Shown: piece by piece, positions 54,492 through 64,000 of the stretch
Numbering within the stretch: the stretch's first letter is position 1
Layout: every line of letters starts with the position of its first letter
Assembly (NCBI GenBank): GCA_027605045.1
Contig: JAQFWX010000025.1
Location: 496,001-560,000 of the forward strand
Direction of reading: 5' to 3'
DNA length: 64,000 nt
Origin: Phallus indusiatus
Lineage: Eukaryota; Basidiomycota; Agaricomycetes; Phallales; Phallaceae
The notes under the pieces: model-generated
Seen by the model: only the letters and a program-made list of their open reading frames with translations
What the model was told of the DNA's origin: nothing
Database searches by the model: none
Program-made: the position numbers and the translations under genes

Positions 54492-56936
54492 TGCACTGGA
54501 GCACGAATTTGCTCTTTCTGGTGTTAGGCAGCATAAGCTGTTTATCTTCTCAAGCTTTATCGTCTCCTTCCAATGAAGTCCTTTCGCAATGGAATATTCG
54601 CCGTGCGGTTCACGCTGGCCCAGCTGCACTGAAAATGGCATTATTGGACGAAGAATTGAGCAAGAAAGATAGCAATAGTCCGGACAGCTTTAATACTAAT
54701 GCGTACGTTCATTCTTCACCGATTCACTTCCTTATGGGTGCCTATTATTTCGTGTTTTCATAGGCATCAGAGTCCTTTGTCAATTCTTGAATTCGTTCCT
54801 CGCTATTTCGAACAGCCGATTGACCATGACGATCCTTCCTTTGGAACATTCCAGCAACGTTATTGGGTTAATACTCGATACTATCGTCCCGGAGGCCCTG
54901 TAATTGTGGAAGATGGAGGAGAGATAACCGGCGAGTACCGGCTACCTGTTCTTGATACCGGTATTATAGATATTTTGGCGAACGCGACAAATGGTATTGG
55001 GATTGTTTTGGAGCACAGGTATTACGGCAAGTCTTGACATCATCCTAATTTTTACTACCTTGCTTTTTGCTTACTGTTCTCCAGGAACGTCTTTGCCATT
55101 TGAAAAATTCACCACCGACACTTTACGGTACGTGCTTCGTCACACGACGCGACGTTTGTCTGGATAACTCCCTATTTATCCGTAGCTTCTTGAATAACTA
55201 TCAGTCTGCTGCTGATTCTGCGAACTTTATGCGAAACGTCAAAATTGCTGGTATACCAGATGGTGACAGTGTGTCTGCTGAAATCCGACCGTGGATCTAT
55301 TATGGCGTACTTTTACTTCAAATCTAATGGAAGAAAAGACTCTCATGACCATTCTTTCAGGGGTCCTATGCTGGTGCACGTGCTGCCCACATGCGCGTGC
55401 TTTATCCGGACATCATAGCCGGCTCTATAGCTTCAAGTGCGGTTGTCCATGCATCCGTGTCCTATTGGGAATATTATGATCTCATACGAAATTACACTCC
55501 TGTGGCGTGTCGGGATGCTATTGAGAATACCGTCAAAACGGTTGACTGGTTGCTTGATTTCAGTGCATTCACCCGGAAATGGGTTAAACATCTGTTTGGT
55601 CTGGAAGGACTACGTGACGACGGAGATTTCGGAAGTGTTTTGATCGTAGGTTTATCTCAATGTTCAGTTATTTGCTTATAACTGGATTTTTTTTCATGAT
55701 AGGCTCCCATGGCTTCCTGGCAAAGCATGAACTGGGACCCTGCCATCAATGACACAGTATTTGGCGAATTTTGCGACGCTCTTACCGCACGAAAACCTTC
55801 TATCTGGGGATTAGATGATACCAAAATGCTTAGCATCCGAGAATTGATTGCTCTTGAGCAAGCAGGAAACGAGAACGCCGAGTCTGATTTGCATGCGGGA
55901 GCTGACGAGAGTCTTCTTTCTCAAAGCATACAGGTCCACGGTTCTTTGTTCTCGTATGCAAAGTATGTCAAGGACGTGAGTCTTCCCATTTGTTCAACCA
56001 GTTTTGTGATCGAGACTCGCTTATTGCATGATAGACGGTTGTCAGTCGCTGCTCTGAAAACAAAACCGTCGAAGAGGTATACTGAACCTACAAGTATAGA
56101 ATAAGCACAGTTAAACTAACACGATTTAAAGTGTTTCGGAACCAATGACCCTGAACAATTTTTGGATACATCGTCCACGATGTGGAAGGCTTGGTCATTT
56201 CAAGTATGCACAGGTTCGTTAATATCCTTATTATTTCCTCGTCATCTTCATTATTAAGGGTGATGCGCAGAATGGGGCTTTTTCCAAGTAATTTATTCCT
56301 CGCAGAATTAGTTCTACATACATGCGCTAAGGAACTGTGCTTTGTTTAGCATGCTGCGCCTGATGGGCATCCCTCTTTGTTGTCACGAAAGATCACTTTA
56401 GATTATACAGCCAGGATCTGCAGGCTTGTAAGTGAGGATATTTATTCTTTAGATGTTACAGAATTCATTGCGATTAAAACAGGCGTATCCTCCGGGCGAA
56501 TACTTTAGTGTTCCCAACTGGCCAAACGTGACCGCCGTGAATGCTTTAGGCGATTTCGATCTTGCTATGGACAAGATTGCCTTTATTGACGGTGAATGTG
56601 AGTTGCTCGCTTATTATTATTGCGAACATATGTGACCTTTCCACGTATACCTTAGATGATCCATGGAGACCTGCATGCCCACATAGTGATTATGCTTCGG
56701 CTAGGGAGGATACTCTTGATCGACCATTCAAGCTGATTCCAAGTAAGAGAATGGTGTCCGGTACATGAACCCTTCTGACTGTTCAATACCTGCGTTTAGA
56801 GGCTGTACACCACTGGGATCAGAATGGGCTAGCCGACCGCTCTGCTGAGCCGGAGATCATTCAGAAGATTCAAAGAGAAGAAGTGGAGTTTGTGAAATAT
56901 TGGCTCGATGAGTGGAAGAAAGAACGGTCGGCGTGA
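54492..56936 (+). CDS. secreted serine peptidase of family S28
   Basis: These are Pro-X carboxypeptidase/dipeptidyl-peptidase II-type enzymes. The start at 54492 (MHWSTNLLFLVLGSISCLSS) gives a signal peptide. A longer in-frame start upstream lacks one. Conserved segments in order are FVPRYFEQPIDHDDPSFGTF, QQRYWVNTRYYRPGGPV, GIGIVLEHRYYG, TSLPFEKFTTDTLR and FLNNYQSAADSANFM. The nucleophile motif is GGSYAGARAAHMRVLYPDII. The catalytic Asp is in YDPWRPACPHSDYA and the His in AVHHWDQNGL. The last residues are EWKKERSA, and the stop is at 56936. About ten introns are needed. One of them (55027-55084) is GC-AG. The active-site triad is intact. Confidence 0.93.
55027..55084 (+). other. GC-AG intron in S28 peptidase gene
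   Basis: A 58-nt intron begins GCAAGT and ends CTCCAG, joining HRYYG to TSLPFEKFTT. All GT donors nearby give the wrong phase and a stop. Confidence 0.8.
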
Positions 56937-57517
56937 GATATGGGATGTGAAGCTTCTTTGAAGGCAGGAAATTGACTTATTTAAAGTTTGTTCGTACCTT
57001 GATTAACCCAATCATAACTGGTGAGAAACCTTGTGACTTCCCCAGGGTGCTTCAAGCGAGAGCACTAGATTTGTCCCAAGCCACATTTGAAGTCCCGGGC
57101 GTATGTTTCAGTATGATTACTACTACTTTCTGTTCCACACTTTCACTTCGAATAACAAAAACCGAAGCCTTCACCAACGTCTCTCACGATCTGGATGTTG
57201 CCAGACGCGTGACTGTTGGTAGGGGGAAGGAAGCTCCTGGCACATGAAGAGGAGTCGCCGCCCCCTTTTGAGAGAATTACATACTTCATAAACATCTCCT
57301 TCCCACTTTCAGCCACAGCCCTTTCGTTCACATACATTTCAAGTCTTTCAAAGTCTTGACATCCTTAAATTCTCTCAGGGGCAGTACAATACGCTTATAC
57401 TCGCTGTGGTACCATCATCCCTGGTGACTCAGCTTCAATTTGTAGAGAGATTCACAGACACAGGTTTAACCGCGCTTGAATCATTTTATCATCTGCTACC
57501 ACATCTTTACTGTCGCA
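56937..57517. other. intergenic region upstream of peroxiredoxin gene
   Basis: A 91-codon plus-strand open frame (56972-57247) has no recognisable domain. No specific promoter element was identified. Confidence 0.4.
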
Positions 57518-58498
57518 ATGTCGCCACATCCTCTCGTAGGCAAGAAAGCACCCCCCATAACACTTCCTAACCAGGACGGGGAGCAAGTTACTATTGAACC
57601 CGGTACCACTGGCACGCCCCTCGCCGTGTTCTTTTATCCCGCGTCCGGTGAGTAATCTAATTTATGTATGGCTATTCTATTTTTTGCTTGTGTCTGGTTA
57701 CGGGTTCCAATGCTTTGGCTTGGCCCCGAAAGTACTTTACGCAATGATGTCCACCCACTCAGTCGCCATCCCTCGGCCTGAACTGCTCCAGATGCTTACC
57801 TTGATGTAACAGGTTCATTGGGATGTACGAAAGAGGCTTGTGCGTTTCGGGATGTAATGAAAGGTAAGCTGCAATGCCTTGCGTACGACAAGCCTTGACA
57901 CTATTGGCGTGTTATTCTTTAAGGGTCCGAAGTATTTCAGCGTTCTCGCGTTCAAGTCGTTGGCATAAGCGGTGACGCCGTGTCAAAGCAGAAGAAATTT
58001 GTTGACCAAAATGGACTTCCCTATCCTGTCTTGAGTGACGAAGCTGGTGTTGCTCGTAAAGCATACGATGTAAAAAAAAGTTTTCTGGGTATGAGTGAAG
58101 GTAAATATTGATGGAATCCGGATTAAAAGGAGGTCAGCGAAAAGAATCACGTAAAGTTCTTATGATTCTTCCTCGTCTTGTCGGCCAACTCCTTTCCGCC
58201 CACTTTCCCGTGCTCAGACTTGTTTCTTCTGATCTAATATCCGTACCTTTTTTTCTTAGGTCGAGTGACATACTTCATCACAGCTGACGGAGTTGTGAAA
58301 GACACATGCAGCTCCACCATTAACTTTAGCGAACACGCCAAGTTTGTGAGAAAGATGCTGGAGGCGGAAGAAAAGAACAGCAAGGAGCAGAAGACGGAAC
58401 AGCCTGAGGCCCAGCTCGCCAGTGGCGCTAACGTTGACGAGAGCGGAGTACAGACGGAAGGTGCTGTTGCCAGCGAAAATCCAGTCGCCGAGAATTAA
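57518..58498 (+). CDS. PrxQ/BCP-type peroxiredoxin
   Basis: A thiol peroxidase that reduces hydroperoxides, probably using thioredoxin. It starts at 57518 with MSPHPLVGKKAPPITLPNQD. PLAVFFYPASG joins across an intron to SLGCTKEACAFRD, giving the peroxidatic Cys and a second Cys five residues later, the PrxQ arrangement. Further exons read VQVVGISGDAVSKQKKFVDQ, YPVLSDEAGVARKAYDVKKS and VTYFITADGVVKDTCSSTIN. A Glu/Gln/Ala-rich acidic tail of about 45 residues follows (after EEKNSKEQKTEQ), which is longer than the usual PrxQ C-terminus and probably disordered. It resembles the fungal nuclear/cytosolic PrxQ (Dot5-like) group, but localisation is not shown by the sequence. Confidence 0.92.
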
Positions 58499-59610
58499 AT
58501 CATCTCTCAAGTCATTTTCAAGTCATTTCCATTTTTTTGCCAAAACCAAGGGGAAAAAAAAGAAAAACCAAAAAAAAGACATGTATTCTATTACTTACTT
58601 TCTCGCTACATATGTAATGTCAGTTTTGTCAAGCTCTCCGTTTGTAAACCTCCAAAAAATGCGGGATTCTCCAAGATACTGTTCCGAATATTTTCTTCTG
58701 TGGAGATTGATTGAAGCACATGTCATTCCGACGGTGATGAACAACTCGCAACTCGTAAATTAGTTTGATGACACCGTCCGACAAACAGGCGCAAACAGCG
58801 CACGCACTTGCAACGCGCGCCTGTAATTGCTGGCTTTTCCCACAAAAGCCCATCACATTCACCTCACACGCTGAATTACTGGCACCACTGAGCCCCAAGG
58901 CTGAAGTTTGACACGAGGTTTGGCCAGGGCTCTGACTGCAAGGTAGTTGAGCAGTATAAAAGACCAACTGTCTGAGGTCGCGGGGTTTCCGAGACTCATT
59001 CTTTCACGGTCGCGGTGCTTTGCCTCGGTTAACGAGTAGCGTCTTGTTTTTGGTGTTTTGGTGCATATCAGCTTTTCACGGTTTCTTACGAGCTTGACCA
59101 AGAAGACATTGACGTGCCGTACGACGATACCGAACGCAAACGAAAGAAAAACGATCAAACATTCATAACGCTCGAGGTGGTGCTGTGAGGTTTCAGAACC
59201 TCCTTTCCGTGATCACAACACATGTTAATATGATATTTTTTACAGGTTACGGTGATCAGAAAAAGGAAGGTTGCATTAGAGAACCACAAGCCTTTAACTG
59301 GATTCATTTCGATTTTGTAAACATTCACCTCTTTGGACGCTTTCTAAAAACCCAACTTATGAACACGCCCGTAACGCTATTGGTACTATTTCAATAATTC
59401 ACATCCACGACAATCAGTACAATTATCATCGGTGTTCTTGGTAAACGCTCAAACGCAACAATCATTTGGCCAAGTGTATCTATACAGACCACAGAACAAT
59501 CGACCCACTAAGATACCAGGCAAGGAAGCCGCGACGATTGAAGCTTCACGCTCAGAACCTGAATATCTACAAAACACACTCTTAATTCAACCAAGGTCGC
59601 TCAAGTTCGA
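58499..59610. other. 1.1-kb intergenic region
   Basis: This contains purine-rich runs just after the peroxiredoxin stop and a TATA-like element at 58955. Open frames on the minus strand (58629-58967, 58859-59158) have no recognisable domain. A spliced 5' leader for the next gene is plausible here. Confidence 0.4.
58955..58962 (+). promoter_or_regulatory. candidate TATA box
   Basis: TATAAAAG lies about 650 bp upstream of the next plus-strand start codon, which would imply a long or spliced leader. It is weakly supported. Confidence 0.25.
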
Positions 59611-62600
59611 ATGAGCAAACCTCCTGTAACCCCAATAAATACCGCAATATCTTCAACTTCCACAGGCCGTGACCGTCGCCCTTCCAGTGCTATCTTTATT
59701 GGCAGCAGCGGAGGGGTTGGATTCCACCCAGCCTCCTCAGCATCTGGCTTCTCATCGCCACTCCCCCCGTTACCTGTAACATCCCCATTGTCTTCTGATT
59801 CCCTATCATCAGTATCACCCGCTTTTTCAATATCCACTTCTTCATCGCACTCTCAGTCGCATTCGCAACTTCCATCACCACCCTCGACAACGGCGGGAAG
59901 TACAGGCAGTGCTGGAGATGGAGATGGAGATAGAGATAGAGACGGGGTTAGAGATAAAGATAGACCGTTAAGGAGAGTCGGCACGGGTCTTCAAAAGTCC
60001 GGCTCTTCCTCTTCTTTGGAGGCCAACAAGCTTGGGAATCGTCTTTCAGCTTCTTTAGGTTTAGCTCGTGATCGAGTCTGGGAAGAAGAACAAAATGTGG
60101 AGGCGGAATTATCGGAAGGAGAACTGGAAGGAGATCATACCGCCCGACATCAAGCCCGAAATTCTGAAAGATCTGAAACAGGGAGAAAGGTATGTGCTGA
60201 TTTTCGTTGATTCCTCTAATTGATTTTGAATGAATTTAACTAAGGCTATCATTTCGCTTGATCGCGACTTGAACACATCTTCAAAGCCTTTGTCTGGGTC
60301 TGAAACCGAACGGGAGAGAGATCGAGACCGACAATCTTCGCGGATGCAAGTCAGGGCACGTACACCGGACCGCCGTGCACGCTCATCATCGGAAAGTAAT
60401 ACAAATATCAGTGTTGAGAACGATAATGATGCCACACCACCTGCGTCGGGTCGACGTACGGTGAGAGTTGGGGAAAACAGCCCGCGTAAGCAACCAACAA
60501 CGTCGTTTTCTATTGTCGGAACTGGAAGACGGTCAAGGACTATTTCACTTTTTGAAAGAGGAAGGGACGATGAAGCAGATTTGCCGGAACCAGCATCGCC
60601 AGCGCCCGTTCCTGGACCTGGACCTTCAACTTTGACGAACCGGCGTGCTCGTGCTCCTTTACCTCGGGAGTTCAGAAGTGACAGAATGTCGGATTACAGT
60701 GGACTCGATAACAAGGTAGGACAAACTCTATTTCTTTATAGGTCTCTGCGAATTTACATGTCTATTATTAGTCCATAGACGATCCTCAATTAGAAAGGAC
60801 CTCTTCGCCCCTCTCCCCCCGTCGGGTCCGTGATTCAAGAGCATCAACACTTCGTGAAACTAGAAAGAACAAGAGATCCTACAGACTTAGCCTAGGGGAT
60901 AGCAGGGGTTCAGAACACGATCGTCGGAGCGTGGATGATACTCAATCGACATCTTCGGCGATGTATGGAGGCAGGCGACAGACCGTGAGACAGAGTGGCA
61001 GTGCTGAGAGTGCTTTGGCCAGAGAGCGCGGCGGTGAAGGTGGTTCAAGGGGATTTGCAACTTCAGAGAGGAGCGTGGTTGGCGAGAGTCTCAGAGCGGC
61101 TGGACTAGTAAGGCGGAGTACTGTAGCTGGTGCAGCAGCACATCAGACCCCTATTCGAGATCAAAATATTGTTGGTGATTCTAGATCGACTTCAGCGACG
61201 GTTGGGTTGGTGACGATGTCGCCTTCTCGACGTCGTGATCGCGAAACGCCGGCGTCGAGGTATTCTACGGTCAGACTTGATGCGGATGCTTTCCAGCCTC
61301 ACAATCACGTTCGAGCCGCGACCAGTATGGCCATCTATCACGACAGTGCTGAGAGAGATAGGGAGGATGACAGACCACTTTCTGTCACTGCTTCGCGGAG
61401 AACATTACGCTCTTCTCTCGATGGGGACAGAAATAGGGAAAGGGATAGGCCGCCTTCGACACTACGGTTCACACCACTGAGTGAGGCACAAATATCTGAT
61501 CGACCTGGACGAGGGTCCTCGCCTTTCGTTTCGTCTCAACAGCAACAACAACACTCTTCGTCTTCGTCAGCACCTAATACCGGAACGGATCACACACGCC
61601 TCTTACTCGATGCTCTCCAAATATTCGAATCACATTTATCCAAACCCTTTCCACCGTCCTCCTCTTCTGCACCGTCTTCCACATTATCTTCCACATTTCC
61701 TGACTTACAGGCACATGCAACAACCCTTGTGCAATCTGCCCATACATTGAATGAGCTGCTTCGAACGTTGACTTCTCGTGCTTTGGAATCACAAGTAGAA
61801 GCTGAAATCGGCGATGCACCCGCCCAGGTCGATGCTGGTGAAATGTGGCGCATCGTTGGAGCAGAGTACAGAGAAGGCCTGAGGGTTAGCGACGATCTGG
61901 TTAGAGTGGTTACTGCTCTTTTAATTGTATTTGGAAGGGTCTTGAGAGACGTCGCAAAAAAGAATGGAGGTGCTCCGGCTGCTACAACTAGCTTAGGAAT
62001 AGAGAGAGACAGAGAAAGAGGTGCAGAATCGCCAGATGTTGGAGGGAGTGTTATTAGTGGTGGTACTGGTGCAAGCTCTGGTCAAAGGTCTGCCAGATCG
62101 CGACATAGTCTTGATGGCGCGTTGCGTGTTCGTCCTATCCGGCGGAGTACTGGTATGGAAGGCATTTCTCTTCCTTCTCACCCATCTGGAGAAGGTCGAC
62201 GTAGTGTGGAACTTGGTTCACCACCTCTGCCTCTAGGAGGAAGAAGAAGTACCGAATTGGGTTTGAGTGCTGCTCGTTTACAGGAAAGAGAAAATAGAGA
62301 ACGAATATCTGGTAGAAGAAGTATGGATGGTGTCGGAGGATATGTCTCTCATGCTCATTCGTCATCCGCCGAGACTCTGAAACATGAACGTGCCTTCCTG
62401 GATATCCCACGACCCTCTACTTCTTTGAGTTTTATACGCAGAGATAGGGAGAGAGCCCGTCGAGATCCGGAAGACGAAAATGAGGAGGATGGCGAGGAAA
62501 CTGCTCGTGATACACGTCGTGATAGGGAACGAAGGACGACACTTGATAGACTTTCGTTACGGCGGACAGTCATGCCACGTTTGAGGGATGGTCTTCCCAC

Positions 62601-63640
62601 CGATTTCAGGTTTGGATCAGGCAGTGCTAGTGCAAACTCGTCAAGGGTCGATTTGAATGAAGGTAATACTTGATTGTATTGAGTCTTTATTCGTGAAAAC
62701 TTAATCCAATTTTCTTTTTTTAAAAAACTCTCGTGCATACAGGAGTCTCCCGAACTCAGCTTAGTTTGCTTGCGCAAGCTCAAGCACAAGATTCGCCAAC
62801 GCCTGCACCACGCGAATCGCTGCCGTCGTCGTCTACTTTGCAACCGAGAAGGCAGCTAGCAATTCCGCCACCATTACCATCCCTTCCCTCCGAGTCTTTA
62901 TTCAAGGAAGGCAACAACAATAATTCCGACAACAGCGGTATCAACATTGATGTTCCATTAAATAATTCTGCATTTCCCCTGCCATCCGCCTCGTCTTCGC
63001 TCATTCGATCAAACTCTGCAACCGGTCCCGAATCAGGTGCTGGTTCAATCCGCCGTCGTCCCAAGTTTTCTAATACGTCCATTACTACTATACGCGGATC
63101 CATTTCTGGTCTTGGCTCAGGACCTGCACCTATACTCACTCCCTCCACACCTGTTCCGACGACGGCCCTGTCAAGTAATGAAGTCGAAATCAAAGGTGAA
63201 CGTAGTAATTTGAGTGGATCCACTGGTACTATCGCAAATGGGGGATCGGTGAGAGTCCGATCTGGGACGCTCAGTCTGAGGAACTTGCAGGAGAGAGATA
63301 GGGCTACGAGGGAAAGGCTTGGACAAAGCAGTATTGCTGACAGAGAGAGAGAGGGAATGCGCCTCTTGAGCCCAGAGAGCGCGATCCGGAGAGAAGAAGT
63401 ACGGATACGCTCAGAAAGAGAGCCTTTTCGTCCGCCTCTCAGTCTGGATCGGGAGAAGACTCAAACCTTCGGGCCAGCACAAGCACTACGACACACTCTT
63501 CTTCCTCTTCGACGCTGTCTCGAATAAGAACCCTTCGCTCACGAACCCGACCACGGATGTCTTTGGATGACGTTGAATTTGATGGAGATGCTGGTACGAA
63601 CACGCATATGAGAGAAGCATCCAGCCCCGCTGTACTATGA
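59611..63640 (+). CDS. large disordered Ser/Arg-rich protein of unknown function
   Basis: I do not recognise a family. Four coding segments join across introns (after SETGRK near 60191, after LDNK near 60715, and after DLNEG near 62660), giving over 1200 residues. Most is Ser/Thr/Pro/Arg-rich with alternating-charge runs (ERERDRDRQS, NRERDRPPS), many RRS/RRxS phosphosite-like motifs and a Gln tract. One helical block is probably folded: HTRLLLDALQIFESHLSKPF, ATTLVQSAHTLNELLRTLTS, and GLRVSDDLVRVVTALLIVFG (about 61590-61960). The frame ends at 63527. If a two-base change in the AG run at 63341-63354 is allowed, a better-looking C-terminus (RMSLDDVEFDGDAGTNTHMR) runs to 63640. It could be a polarity or cytoskeletal scaffold, but that is speculation. 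Confidence 0.7.
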
Positions 63641-63876
63641 ATTGGGAATAGTAATCAGTATGGGTATGGAAGAAAATGACGGGAAAGAAGGAATGGTTCA
63701 TCTCGACCATATACTATTCATAATGGTGGATTTCTCTCTGCTCTCGCTGCTCACTTCAATCGCTCAAAACATGCACAAATTTATCCTCCCCAAATCTTCT
63801 CCTTTCGTCCACTCAATCCAAATTCCGAATCATACCAGCTTTTCCGAAACTTCCCATCGCATGAATACCAGACAAG

Positions 63877-64000
63877 ATGGATGAGGCTGTTGCTAGTCGT
63901 ATCAAAATTCTAGCTCATTCTCTTGCCGATCCATATAATGTTGAAAGTCGCGGTTATCCTCGGTTTCAATGCTCGAACACGAAGTAACAAATACAGTCAA
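63877..64000 (+). CDS. possible first exon of a gene running off the window
   Basis: An ATG at 63877 opens a frame reading MDEAVASRIKILAHSLADPY, then NVESRGYPRFQCSNTK, with a possible GTAACA donor just before an in-frame stop at about 63987. The residue pattern looks coding, but no domain is visible in this length. Confidence 0.35.

Noticed and set aside
55015..55110. Apparent frameshift in the S28 peptidase after HRYYG
   Set aside because: It is explained by a GC-AG intron (55027-55084).
56972..57247. 91-codon open frame between the S28 and peroxiredoxin genes
   Set aside because: No domain and no conserved pattern. It is likely untranslated flank.

Overview
The window looks like nuclear DNA of an agaricomycete basidiomycete. 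Genes are packed head to tail with many 50-60 nt spliceosomal introns (GT-AG, plus two GC-AG). Several proteins are of types common in mushroom-forming fungi: an Asp-protease pair, a basidiomycete kinase-like/MLKL-type protein, and remains of an HNH-nuclease-like gene. No bacterial operons, rRNA or tRNA genes were recognised. Exon boundaries were read by hand from splice signals and frame continuity. Those stated as exact chained without stops.

Layout. 1-5.2 kb: SNF1/AMPK kinase (3' end off the window) and an unknown single-pass membrane protein, both on the minus strand. 5.9-6.3 kb: a broken HNH-nuclease-like remnant. 6.5-12.4 kb, plus strand: the DEAH splicing helicase Prp22, then methionine aminopeptidase 2. 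12.6-18.2 kb, minus strand: the sphingolipid phospholipase C Isc1, then an Nbr1-type autophagy receptor (PB1, four ZZ fingers, FW domain, C-terminal WDDL motif). 18.9-20.0 kb: a short-chain dehydrogenase. 21.6-23.8 kb: the most unusual locus (below). 24.0-25.5 kb: a frame-disrupted C2-domain protein. 26.2-30.9 kb: ARL8 GTPase and mitochondrial PET127, divergent. 31.2-34.2 kb: M3 oligopeptidase. 34.4-38.2 kb: two paralogous secreted aspartic proteases. 38.8-42.6 kb, minus strand: a helical PPR-like protein, an acyl-CoA-binding/ankyrin protein and succinyl-CoA ligase alpha. 43.7-49 kb: a universal-stress-domain protein and the MLKL-like/kinase-like protein. 50.4-58.5 kb: RecQ helicase, S28 serine peptidase and a PrxQ-type peroxiredoxin. 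59.6-63.6 kb: a long disordered protein. A further gene may begin at 63.88 kb.

The standout is 21577-23798: about 19 exons encoding a secreted-looking precursor that is almost entirely tandem repeats, one repeat per exon. Thirteen consecutive 60-nt exons and three 72-nt exons, all bounded by phase-0 introns of 50-60 nt, each encode one unit of the form LTARR-core-DRR-E/NL. Every unit has dibasic (Kex2-type) sites. Twelve units have an identical 12-residue acidic core (HGENEPNDPDHD) although their codons differ synonymously. This fits a Kex2-processed repeat protein that would release many copies of one peptide. The introns have been duplicated along with the exons, and a three-exon block has been duplicated as a unit. 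The signal-peptide exon is one base short of frame, so the start of this gene needs checking.
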